Under the pieces are notes generated by a model. It was not told where the DNA came from. It saw nothing but the letters and a program-made list of their open reading frames with translations, and searched no databases. From the NCBI GenBank assembly GCA_013176395.1, contig JABMLP010000004.1, forward strand, positions 1,798,001 to 1,862,000: a stretch of DNA of 64,000 nt. Reading direction: 5' to 3'. Positions within the stretch are counted from its first letter, which is position 1; each line of letters starts with the position of its first letter. Both the position numbers and the translations under genes were made by a program. The DNA is from Venturia oleaginea. Lineage: Eukaryota > Ascomycota > Dothideomycetes > Venturiales > Venturiaceae. Positions 34,041 through 44,777 of this stretch are shown in pieces.

Positions 34041-34379
34041 GTAGAAGATTGCCAGAACGTTATGGCTATTGGTATTGACTTGGGAGAGGGCGAGTCAGTA
34101 GGATGTTTGGTTACTTTGTAGTTTGAGTGGTACTGAATTATGTAGAGTATAAACAGGCCACGAAGTTTTTTTACATTATGCTACCGATATCTATATATTA
34201 TTATGGAACAACTACGTTGTCATTAGGCACGCTTCAAGGTCGTGCAATGCACAGAGGTGATTACGGTCTGGTTGCTTTGGTCAAAGTGAGGACTATAATC
34301 GTAGTCTGTCTGAAATGCACGCCTATCTCTGAAGTGTCCTTTATCATTGAAATTTTCCCTTCACACAGACAAATGGGGT

Positions 34380-35589
34380 TAAGGGCAAGGGCAATGAGAA
34401 CATGTGGTTGGAGGCGCACTAGGATATTTCGCCTTCGGTCTATGTTTGTTTCTGATGTGCTCGTTCATGAGACTGACTTTAGGCGCCATGCCATGCAGAT
34501 TTCCCCCTCCCATAAATATACTGGGTGAGGAGCAGGTTTTACATTCATTTCGGCGGGACCTGCTTTCGGTTTGGCTGGAGAATGTAGATGCATTCAGATT
34601 CGCTTGAGGGTCAAATCTCTCTTTTGACCGACGCAAGTGCTCCGCCAATTGTGGTCGAATTTCATGTTTAGATGCTTCATTTGCGAAGTTTGATCCATGA
34701 GGTAGGCCTTTCCCTCACACAAAGAGAATGTGCAGGGGATTTCAGGTGCTTGTCGAGGTCGAGGAACGTGTGAGTCCAGATGGGTTAGCACGTCGTATGA
34801 CATTGCTTTGAGTACGACCTTGCCTCACACAGGCACCATGGGCAGAGAAGATTTTCCCAGGTAGCCCGGACTTCGTTGAGCTTTTTCATCACGACGTTGT
34901 CCTGAAATCATCTCAAGGAGATCAAAGCGGACAAGATCATCAACGTTGGTCGTGTTCTCAGAAGCTTGATTCAGAAGATTGCGCACCGGAAATGCGGACC
35001 AGATATCGTCTACGCCGTGGCGGTCTTCGTCTTCGCTGTCGCTGTCTTCCTCAGCTTCGCCTTACTCTGGATCTGCTGATTCGTCGGTAGCTCTATCAGC
35101 ATCAAAGGCCCCCAACAGTGCGGAGATGGGCACAGTCTCTTCGAAGGCATGGATGTTTACTTGTTCTTCAACCATCTTGTCAAACTCCATGTCAACTTGC
35201 GAGTTGAGCAGCTGATGATATTGCTATTTTCGCGCCTGTAGGTCCGCATCTCCGTTTCCAAATGCTTCTCTGCTTCGCAACTGGTCCCGGAAAGGTTGAA
35301 AAACAGGCATACTAAAAACTTTGTTAAAGGCTTGATTTCTAGTAGCGGCTGTATCGACATCCACTAATCGAATCCGAATTTCATGCCTGTCAGTCATGGC
35401 TCTGGTCTCTTCTGCTGAAGCCTCCGCCTGCCCGAATCTAATTCTGGTTAAGTTCATACACTTTTCAGGATGTGGGTCGTAAACATCTTCGAGGGTTTGT
35501 CTATGTAGGCCGTGATTGGCAACAAGTTTGGCCATCATGGGTCCTAGTCGATATACGATCGCTTGTAATCCTGTCCTGCGAAAAGACAT
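34380..35589 (-). pseudogene. Decayed gene of unknown family
   Basis: From 35589 downward one frame encodes about 121 codons (RTGLQAIVYRLGPMMAKLVA, TLEDVYDPHPEKCMNLTRI, NKVFSMPVFQPFRDQLRS). It then meets a TAG and continues in the same frame through EFDKMVEEQVNIHAFEETV and a further stop (TAA), then HGVDDIWSAFPVRNLL. A frame change then gives EVRATWENLLCPWC and His/Cys-rich pieces near 34.4-34.8 kb that resemble degraded zinc fingers. The coherence across the stops argues for a once-functional protein. I do not recognise the family; a transposon-encoded protein is possible. The downstream boundary is approximate. Confidence 0.45.
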
Positions 35590-36961
35590 TCCGACACTTC
35601 TGTCGCGAACTCCTATGCTCTTTAATATTTTTCAATCAGTAGCCAAAGTGGGAAGCGCGAAGTGGAGAAAAGGCCGCATCGGAGCGTAGGATCATCGCGG
35701 TCGAGTTTGGCACGGTTGTATTTGGAGGGTAGACAGGAATCGGGGAAGCTACCGTCGATGGAAAGACTTGGGCTTCATCTCCAGGAAAGTTAGTAGATGC
35801 AGCGTCGTGCTTCCGACCCAATTTCAGAGAGGCTTTCGTGATAAGTAGCGCAGAGATTTAGAAGTGAAGGGGTCCGATTTCGGTATAGTAAATGGGCCTG
35901 GTAGTGAACGAGTCCTTCGTTCCGCGAATGCCTTTTCCCTCATAACTGGACGAGAATGTGGATCTGTGATATTTTGTTGCTAACTGAGGTGAGATGAACA
36001 GTGGGGAACTCAGACAATACTCTGGGGTGAAGTTGCACTACAATCCACTCACTCTACAACCATCATTGTCTTCTGCATCGATTCAAAGGACACAACCATG
36101 CCACCTAAAAAAAAGGGACTCGGAATTGACATCGACACCAGCAACGACCGCAACAATGAGCACAGTGCCATTGTTAGATGTGTTCAAGGCTGTAAGAATT
36201 TCATCCACCTTCCAGGATTTCATCACCAAAATAGCACCTTTCGGGTTCATGAACCATTAACAATTCCTACAATATGCAAACGGCGCTTGTAGACTGGACT
36301 AGGTGATCCGAGAGCAGGTCATTGACTTCATGAAATTCCCCTTTACCTGGCGAATTTCTTGTTAGATGAGACCTCATCTAGCGTCCAGGGGGGCATCATT
36401 GCTGTAAGAAGCTAAACAATAAATTCCTCACCCGTCCACGATTATACGTCGGTAGATTCCCGACCGAATTGGCAGCATGGTGCCGTATCTTGAGTCAAAC
36501 AGAGTCCCAACCGGCGAAGTGAGTCAAATCGCAGCTGTTTATACTCTGTCTGTGGGTGATCTGCTATAGGATACCGATTATGATTCCGGTGTCACACCTA
36601 TGAAGGCTGCAAAATTGGACTGACGATCCCGGTAAGCGATGGAAATAGTCGCATCAAGGCTTCCGCACATTGGGAAAGTGGTAAGAATTCCCAACCGTTC
36701 TTTTGACCGCGCGTGTGGAGTGAGACGAGGGGGGGATCATGTAACAGGTATCATTGCCGTGAGCGCGTCTCAAGTGGACCTTCGGATTTTTTGAGTATCA
36801 TCTAGCAGTCATGCCTCTCCATCATAACAAGCATATCGTAATCCGTCCTCCCATTCTTGAAATCCATCCTTTCCCTTCCCATATTGTCTTGGAATACAGA
36901 ATGACGCCGACCCGACGGGCAATTGATGCAGGAAAACACGAAAAGCATGAAGAGGAAATGC
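35590..36961. other. Intergenic stretch of 1.4 kb
   Basis: Only short frames without domains occur here. One of 64 codons at 36098 starts MPPKKKGLGIDIDTS but has no support beyond its ATG. The right end is the 3' flank of the ribosomal P1 gene. Confidence 0.45.
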
Positions 36962-37464
36962 TTAGTCGAAAAGTCCGAATCCCATGTCGTCGTCTGACTC
37001 TTCCTTTTCTGTGTAATATGTTAGTCCTGCCAAAAAGGATATAGAGGATGCGTGTGAACGTACCCTCCTCTTTTTCCTCTTCCTTTGCGGCCTCTGCTGG
37101 TGCAGATGCGTCGGCGGCACCTCCTGCGGCTGGGGCAGCAGCGGGTCCTCCACCGGCTCCAATGTTGAGGATAATGTCCTTCAAGTCCTTGCCTTCAAGT
37201 GCCTACAAGCCGTTAATTCCAGATCCATTTCCATGTTCGCTGCCAGGTTCCCAGCTCGTACCTTGGCCATGAGGGATGCCCAGATTGGCTCGACATCGGC
37301 GACGTTTGCGGCTTTGATGAGGGTGTTGAGCTTGTCCGACTATGCGATCGTCAGTAATTTTGTGGGTTTGTGCGATTCTGCGGCGGGAGACTAACGGTGA
37401 TATCGACACCATCGTCAGCGAGGATGATGGCGGCGTAAGACGCGGCGAGCTCTGCGGTAGACAT
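36962..37464 (-). CDS. RPP1: 60S acidic ribosomal protein P1
   Basis: There are four exons, 37396-37464, 37262-37339, 37064-37202 and 36962-37008, giving 110 aa. The N-terminal helices ([40 protein letters not shown]) mediate P1-P2 dimerisation. An Ala/Gly/Pro hinge follows, and the last exon supplies the universal stalk tail [11 protein letters not shown]. That tail recruits and stimulates the GTPase translation factors. The last intron splits the acidic run, so an unspliced reading ends wrongly. Length and motifs are standard for the family. Confidence 0.95.
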
Positions 37465-37561
37465 CGTGAGTTGTAATGTGGGTTGTAATGTGAAGAGGAA
37501 CTATGAAAAGCGCGATAGACAGAAATGTTGTGTGCTCTCTAGCGCAGCCGAAAGTGATCAG

Positions 37562-37568
37562 CCAATCA
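37562..37568 (+). promoter_or_regulatory. CCAAT box between RPP1 and UPF0662 gene
   Basis: CCAATCA, the form preferred by the fungal CCAAT-binding complex, lies 98 bp upstream of the RPP1 start codon inside a 306-bp divergent promoter. No expression evidence is available. Confidence 0.35.
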
Positions 37569-37770
37569 CTCATGATAAGCTTGCCCCACTCTACACGTGA
37601 CTGGGTCAGACCTACTAGTACTACTTCATGTCAACTCACTTCCCCGCAGTATTAAATCATCCGAGCCTCATGCGCATAATAAGAACAACTTGACCTGATC
37701 TCCCTCGACAAAGAGACTTTCCATTCTGCCTTTCCTCGTTCAACATTCAACAGTTGTACGTCTCGAAGCC

Positions 37771-39491
37771 ATGACAGATTCGCCCAGGTTCCAACTACCA
37801 ATCGATCCGGACGAGCGACCAATCGAATCAGAATTGACGCAGATTCGGACCAAGCTCGAGCTTTTAAAGCAAGATAAGACCAACTATGTCAAATCGGAGG
37901 ATGTTATCAAGCTGTACGAGGAAGTGATCCAGCAAGTTCACGCCTTAAACACTATCAGACAGGCAAAGAACAAGCCCGATGAGCAGAATCGAGGTAAAGT
38001 CCCTCCCTGGTTACACTGGTTATGCGCGCCAATTCATTTTTGTCCTCCGGTTCAACTATCTTTGAATGATCAATGATTTCAATCGACATAAAAAGTCTCG
38101 TGATGGCTTCACGAATGGGCCGGTTGCTAGGAAAATGTTTTCCTCGAAGGAGTGGCAAAGATCGCCAAGCTCGGATGACTAACGTTTCACAGTTGACACC
38201 ATATTGGACGACTGCTTTTCGCTAATATCTCTGTCTTTTATGACAATCGGCAAGAACAATGAAGCACCAGCAATATATTCCGTCGTTTCGACGATCAAAC
38301 GGTTACTGGATCACTTGAAGGAGGCAGCATTCTACCAAGCCAAGGATCTCGCTGGCATCAATGCTCAACTACAAGAGTTTCGAGAAAACATCCAACGATG
38401 CCAGGGAAGCTACGATCCTGCTTTGACGACTATCTTGGAGGCGAGGATAGCGGTCTGCCAAAAGACTGCAGATGAACTGTCGGAAATCCTGAGCCATTTG
38501 ACACCAGAATTGGCGCCAAAATGGGAGAAGCTTGTTTCAATACTCCGGATGCTTTCGGCATGCAACACGCGCTCGACTTATCCGAAGAAAGAGGTTGAGG
38601 ATCTTAAACGACAACTAGCTGAAATTCAAGCAACTCTTCCTGCTGTCAGCCCAACCGACGACCAACTATTAGTGGAGAGATATGCCGAGAAATTACGACT
38701 GGCCGCTCACGCGTCAGAATCAACGCCCGAAGAGCTTGTGATGGATCTGCTGGAACGATGTCAATTGTGGGCAAATTTGATCGAAAAGCAGCCGGGCTAC
38801 ATTGATGAGAGGTTCCGAAAACCATATGAGTACTTGAAGAACATTCGAGATAACCTCGAGAGTCGGTCATTACTCCAAGCCTGGTCCCTACGGGAAACCG
38901 ATCTCTTTGACTATCAACGAAAGCTGGATCGCATCGATGAAGCCAGAACTGCAGACGGCAATTTCTTGGACGAGGAGGGACACCCTTCAGATCTGCAAAC
39001 GCGGAGGGTAAGATTGATGCCGTCGTTTTCGACTACTGCTGACCCATTGCAAACAGACACTTTTGTATTTTCTGAGAAAGAGCTACGCAATAATTTACCA
39101 ACTCTTGACGTCATCTGAGCCAGTCTCTGAAGCACTTCTACCCATTTACAACCAATTGAAGACTCTCAAGCGTTGTCTCCGAGAAGTCCAAAAAGCTGGC
39201 GGAGTATCTTCGCCCCGCGAGCTGTATCCATATAGTATGAAGGTAGGTCTTCTTCCTTGTGAGGGCCAGACAGACGCTGACGATAGTCAGCTCAATTCTA
39301 TCGACAACATGAAGGTGGACGGAAAGTTCATGGTCGGAGACGATATTCCAGATGGTCAAGGTGCTGTCATCTCGCTCATAGAGGAGTGCTTTGAATTGTC
39401 CTATCAACTGAGGGAACAGGCACAGGAGGCGAGTGAAGAGGCACAATCAGATGTGCCTGCTCCAAATCCAGTCGTGATTGACGCTGTTTGA
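37771..39491 (+). CDS. UPF0662 (DUF2408) family protein
   Basis: There are four exons, 37771-37993, 38193-39007, 39057-39242 and 39291-39491, giving 474 aa. The first intron is unusually long for this locus (199 nt). The protein is largely helical. It begins DERPIESELTQIRTKLELLK, continues VDTILDDCFSLISLSFMTIG, GYIDERFRKPYEYLKNIRDN and RTLLYFLRKSYAIIYQLLTS, and ends with KVDGKFMVGDDIPDGQGAVI. This matches the conserved fungal UPF0662 family (fission yeast member C30C2.08), which has no settled function. The third intron is 48 nt, in frame and free of stops, so unspliced mRNA would encode 16 extra residues. Confidence 0.82.
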
Positions 39492-39734
39492 GACGCGGAC
39501 TATTCAAAACGGCGATACGATTTCTACGCCCCAAAGCGGATACTCTGCCGGGTAGTGATTGCAGGAAGAAGCTGCAAGATGATAATTTTGCTCGAGTATT
39601 GATTTACATGAGATATGCGATATGACTCAGATGGTTGGCTTCTACACGTGAAAAGCCATGGACGAGATTCATGACATTTTGAGGGCTATGGTGGGTTGCC
39701 GAATGGATGCGACAGATTCTTTATTCAAATGTTA

Positions 39735-40353
39735 TCACGAATCGATCTGTATACTACCAAGATAATCCTCTTTGTCTTCGTCTTCGCTGGTCGCTGCGTC
39801 TGTGTCTTTGAACCAGAGCCTATCGCCGTATGAGATACCTAGAGGGTGAAATTTAGTTTGGTACTCATCAGTTCTGCGCCGACGATCAGAAGGTAAAGGT
39901 AAACGGAAGATAGGCCGGAAAAGAAGAAAGGAAAAGGTATGCAGACTTACACAACTCTTCACCAACTTCGATATCCCTCAACGCTTTGTATATTACAATT
40001 CCTCGCGCGATGTCTCGTGCCCAGCCTACGTTCTGGAGAGATGTGGAGTGGTTGAACATGGAGCCTAGACCGAGGATGACGGCTTGTTCTGTGACGGTTT
40101 TTGAATCCGTGGTGACGGGCCAGTTGCTGGGAGCGTCAGAACTGATGGGACGAAGGGGGGAGCATTATGAAATGTAGGCAAAGAGCATAGCATGGGGAAA
40201 GAGTTCTTGGGAGGACCTACTATGTGTAATGGTACAGTGTTGACTCTGGACTTCGTGCGGTGTCTGTTGATGGGAGGATGAGGATTGGACATGTTTCTAT
40301 TATCGTGTGGCGTGGGATTGGGAGGGAGGCGAAGATGCCTCGACCTGGTTGGT
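39735..40353 (-). CDS. SET-domain protein (5' end unresolved)
   Basis: Three exons are readable: 40221-40353, 39951-40141 and 39735-39838. They encode GRGIFASLPIPRHTIIE, TLYHYTY, AVILGLGSMFNHSTS, NVGWARDIARGIVIYKALRD and EVGEELCISYGDRLWF. GRG, NHS and GEELCISYG are the cofactor and substrate motifs of SET methyltransferases. The protein is of the short, insertion-free kind without pre-SET or post-SET cysteines, and ends in an acidic tail. The first exon listed starts with two bases of a split codon after CTAATCAG, so an upstream coding exon should exist. The only nearby ATG (40415) is in another frame. Either a small exon was missed or the start has been lost. Confidence 0.65.
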
Positions 40354-40415
40354 CTGATTAGCTTTTGGTCTTGAGAAGTTGTAGTCAGAGAAATGAGCGG
40401 TCGATTGGTGGTCAT

Positions 40416-41637
40416 TGCCGATACTGTGTCTGGAAGAAGGAAAAATGTCTTAGATAATTAGTTGAGCTCGCTGAGGTGGAATCATGACGAGCTTCGAGGA
40501 AATATCATTTGTTATCTTGTCTCCGTTCATCGAGACTATGGACCTCGCTCAGTATTTGAGGTAGTAATCGAACCAGGAACAGAGAACGGAGTTGCAGAGT
40601 CCTTGAGGAGAGAACGCTCTGAAAGTGACTCAAAGGTCAACAATTCATCATTTTGATCGTTGGCACTACATCCGGCATTTTGATCATAGACTGGAGTTAT
40701 TTCCACGGTCGAGATGCAAGTGTTCTTCCGATATAGAAGACTTCTTCGCCATGCGTTACTGCCATCGATCTGAGGATGTATATGCTCGTTCGATCTCAGC
40801 CATCTGAAGTACGAATACAATTCAAATAATCTAACGGTTAAATACTCGGGATTCTTACTCGTCTCAAGGTCCTTTGTTGGAAACAGTCATAAATTAAGGC
40901 GTTATGCATGTCGACGAGATGAGCGAAAATGGAATGGCACTTCTAGAAGCTTCGAAAATCCGTTCAACGTTGGTGACTTGGTGCATCGATGGGTACAAAT
41001 TGGTCAGGCATCATAACGAGGATGATTAGATCCTTCAACCTTGTTACCAAGAGGCCATCCCGTGTTCCCAAGCTCTTTCGGGTTTGACGTGCCCTAACGG
41101 CCAACGCTGTTTTCACAATTCGATACCCCTATAACCCAGCGGTGCCTACATCCAGGCGCGCCGTACCACCACAACTTAAATAGTATACTCTCCTGACGTT
41201 GTACGCTAACGGCTGCACGCTTCGGATGTTGTGATCACGACTTGGAGTACAACAGGAATGTGAAGGGAGGTCCGTACCTTTTGGTGTATCGAGCCGCAGC
41301 TCCAGCCCAGCAAACCTGTCCATGGTCGTGCTGCTCTGGCCCGTGTCGAGGTCTTGCTTGCCGCCCATGGCTGACGATCCACGTTGAAATAAGGATCGAT
41401 GATTTGAATCCGTTTGAGGAGCGTCGGTTCAGATTTATGCAAGCCACCAGATGCAGGTGGACAAAATGTCTTGAAGAACAAAGGAATGGCAGGATTTCCA
41501 TCGGGTAGCTTGGACCCTGTTGTTTGCTTTTCGGCCATGATCGTGCTGGCGTCTGGCTCAAGCCAACCCAGCAACAACATCCTCTTTGTCGACCATCGCG
41601 TGCAACAAAAGGAATATTTACTGCATAATTTGAAAGA
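40416..41637. other. Intergenic stretch upstream of TRAPPC13
   Basis: About 1.2 kb without supported genes. A long open frame on the minus strand that begins inside TRAPPC13 and runs into this stretch is an antisense shadow. No repeats were recognised. Confidence 0.5.
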
Positions 41638-42722
41638 ATGGCCAGACCACGCGCTCAAACCGGTGATGGACTCAAGATGCCACATACTGTATCCTTGAAG
41701 GTCTTGAGGTGAGTGACATCTGTTGCCTCTTCTCGTCGTAGCTACACTGCAAGGACACTGATGGTGACAGGCTTTCGCGCCCGTCTCTCCAATACCAATA
41801 TCCTCTTCCAAACACCTCGTCAGACCATCGAACCATTGACCCACGAGCCTCTCTTGCCTATTACAGCGCTGATCCAAAGGACAATTTCATTGTGACCCCA
41901 GTGCTCACATTGCCCGAATCATTCCAGTCGGCCTACGTAGGAGAAGAGTTCTCATGTACAGTGTGTGCGAATAACGAATTGCCACCTGAAGACAATGGGA
42001 GGAGTATAAGTGGGGTAAGAGTAGAGGCTGAGATGCAGACTCCATCAGGCAAAAATGACATCCCTTTGGAGCTCGCTAAGGACACTGGTGCCGATGTTGA
42101 GGCAACGCCGTATTTACCAGGAGACTCAGTACAGAAGATTATAAGGCTCAATCTGAATGAGCCAGGCCAGCACGTACTGGCCGTTACGGTTACATACATG
42201 GAAACACAGCTGTCAGATGGGGGAGCTGCTGGAGGAAGAGTAAGAACATTCAGGAAGCTGTACCAATTCAAGGCAACAACTTTGATCGGCGTGAAGACAA
42301 AAGCTGGTGATGTGAAAGTGAAGAAAGCAGGACTTGAAAGATATGCACTAGAGGCACAGCTTGAGAACCTGGGTGATCGGACTGTCACCCTCGAGGTGAG
42401 TTATCGACCTTCTATCTGCCAAAGGACGATAACTCTGACGACTTCATCATAGGCTGTTGCTGTCACACCCAAAGCACCTTTCAAGAGTTCCTCCCTGAAT
42501 TGGGATGTCTTTGGTACAGGCTCGGATCCACCACACTCGCCCATCCTTTATCCTGGCGAAGTGATGCAAGTCGCGTTTCTGCTCGAGGGACAACGAGAGG
42601 AGTCATCTACACCTCCGCCTTCAGAAAAGCCTGTTCTTGGCCAGCTCAACATCCAGTGGAGGAGCGCTATGGGAGATCGAGGGTCTCTTAGTACCTCCTG
42701 GTTGTCAGGCCGTAAAAGATGA
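41638..42722 (+). CDS. TRAPPC13: TRAPP complex subunit TRAPPC13-like
   Basis: There are three exons, 41638-41708, 41771-42395 and 42453-42722, giving 321 aa. After MPHTVSLKVLRLSRPSL come FIVTPVLTLPESFQSAYVGE and FSCTVCANNE, the signature opening of the DUF974 (TRAPPC13) family. Beta-rich sequence follows (HVLAVTVTYMETQLSDGG, FRKLYQFKATTLIGVKTK, LEAQLENLGDRTVTLE) and the end is LGQLNIQWRSAMGDRG. TRAPPC13 is a peripheral subunit of the TRAPP tethering complexes that act as Rab exchange factors in Golgi and secretory traffic. The length is slightly short, and the C-terminus ends soon after the conserved NIQWRS block. Confidence 0.88.
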
Positions 42723-43262
42723 TCTGCAAGGCTGAACGTCATAGCTTCGAGTTCATCGTCCCGCATAATCTCCTGTACGCTTAGTCCGGAGTCATCGAAG
42801 CACTGTCATTATACGAGGGCAAAAATGGCGTCAACTTGTTCCACAACCTGATAGCAGGAAATCATTTCCTGCTAGGACTTTGTTGCTATCTCTGTGGACC
42901 TAAGTATACTGGACGGAAAGCTAATCATAATGTACTATTGTGTCTAACGATCTCCCTCCTTGCCTCTCGCTGCTGAAAACATCTCAAAATGAACTTTCAA
43001 TTATCTCGATACAGAATGATCGCCCGGGAGGCCACCTGAGATCTTTTACGAGGCTGTGAATCCAGACGGCTGCGAATATTTTGTCCGCGATAGGTAACAT
43101 GACGATTGTTTGTCCACATCTCCCCAAGTAATGGGTCGTGCCACAGAGTGCGAGGGCCAACCGATAGGAGAATTAATTGCGCGTCTGATATCGCCAAGCG
43201 CACAAGTGGTGCCGGTCCGCGGCACTGAAACTTTACAGCGTGCCTGTCCGTTATCAGTGTTT

Positions 43263-43346
43263 TTGACAAGCGGGCTAGGAAGGACGTTGTACTGGCACTG
43301 GCGTCGGTCGGAGCATTTGACAAGCGGGCTAGGACGGATGCTGTAG
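43263..43346. repeat. 54-bp period partial tandem duplication
   Basis: TTGACAAGCGGGCTAGGA is repeated exactly 54 bp apart, with similarity continuing for about 12 more bases. It amounts to about 1.5 copies in non-coding DNA. Confidence 0.6.
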
Positions 43347-44060
43347 TTTCTACTCTTTTAAGTTGGGATCTATTAGGGATCTATGCGCAAATGATTTTCA
43401 TAATGGAGGGATGCCGAGTTCATAAAGAAAAGTTTATCCTGTGTCTGAGCACGAACGACGCCCTCTCAGCATTCATCGGTGGTCGGTTATTTCGGCAGCG
43501 GACCACATTGTCTTCGACGAGGAAAGGTGATGCGGAGGACTCGGAGGAAACTACTCTGTCGATCTTCACGAGCGAGCGGGATGTGGGAGCTAGTGATGGA
43601 GCAAGTTCTGGCGTTGGTGCCTGAGATAGGCACCCGGCTAGGCTTGCGTACCGAGTAAAAGGCTAGTGGTGTGTATGGCTCGGCAGAAGGGTTCACGAGC
43701 ATGAGCTTGTCTAAACGCGTCGTATATAGTACTATAGTAGTTCGAGCTGAGCAGATCACGTCGGTTAACCATATCCCATGCACCTATCACTCCCGTGATA
43801 AGCGCGGCATTGTATCATATCGCGTGTCTAGACTCTAGGACGAAACCGGGGTCAACAGGCACGCTCGCTGCCTACAGCTCAAATCTATGTGGCTTCTCGT
43901 GTAAATGAAATTGCAGGTGCGTGGGAAGGAGGGCGATGTGGTTTGGCGCCGACATGAGTCGGTTCTTACCAGCATGCGTTGGACGGCTGTATTAAAGGGC
44001 CTAATTCGGAAACACGTCCAAATTGATTCCAGTTTCCTGGGACTCGGTGGGAGGGTGTGG

Positions 44061-44098
44061 GGTTAGGTAGGGAGGTAGGTAGGTAGCTGGTAGGTAAT
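44061..44098. repeat. GGTA-type microsatellite
   Basis: An imperfect GGTA/GGTAG repeat lies in the gap upstream of the DENN gene. It contains GGGGTTAGG but is not a canonical telomere repeat. Confidence 0.6.
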
Positions 44099-44777
44099 TC
44101 ATCTGGGACGTATCCCGTTCTGGTGGTCGCGAGCTTACTGGCATGAGGAAGCAGCAGTGATCCAGCGGCTTCCACTCCGTTGACATGTAAAATTGGGCGT
44201 TGGCTGTTGTGCAGTGCAGTGCATAAGTGAGATTATGAGACACCTAGCAGAGCTTCAAGTCGTAGTTTCGTTTGTTTGGCTCAATCAACGTGTGGCTTGC
44301 ACGGGCTCCAAAGAGCACCTAGCAATCCAAGCAGAAGTTATTCTAAGGAAGCCCTCACATCTTGCATCCCAAGCTCATCTTTCGTCTTCCTTCGTCTTCG
44401 CCAGAGGGACAAGTCCATTCAATTCCTCTTTGCTCCTCCTACCTACCACTTCCCCTTGCGAGACACGTCTACCAGCACATATCTTACCTGTCACCCATCG
44501 CAGGCCCGTCGCAGCGAGTTACCCAGACTTTAGTGGCATAAATAATGAGAATCCACGACCACGTACCACCAGCCTGAACGTCAAACACGCCGCTAGCCTG
44601 GCTGTGATACCTGTGCGACGATTCTATACCTGGTCAACAATCACTAGAGGTACACAAAGCCCATCTCGAAACCAAGAACTGTCCACTGTCCCATTGCCTC
44701 CAGCCAAACGCCCACTGGATTCCATCCGCAGACTTCCTACACCCGCCCACCTATGAGCCTTTACCAAACGAATCACT

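Larger units (their letters stand above)
42723..44777. other. 2 kb gap before the DENN gene
   Basis: No gene supported. It holds a partial 54-bp duplication (copies of TTGACAAGCGGGCTAGGA at 43263 and 43317) and a GGTA-rich microsatellite near 44061-44098. The open frame at 44193-44756 looks like a long leader of the DENN gene rather than a protein: it is rich in Ser, Pro and Thr and has no domain. Confidence 0.5.

Noticed and set aside
41206..41877. 223-codon open frame on the minus strand
   Set aside because: It overlaps the first exons and promoter of TRAPPC13, whose spliced reading is clearly the real gene. The antisense protein shows no recognisable domain.
44193..44756. 187-codon open frame upstream of the DENN gene
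   Set aside because: It lacks a domain, has leader-like composition, and ends 22 bp before the DENN start codon. It is better explained as 5' UTR.
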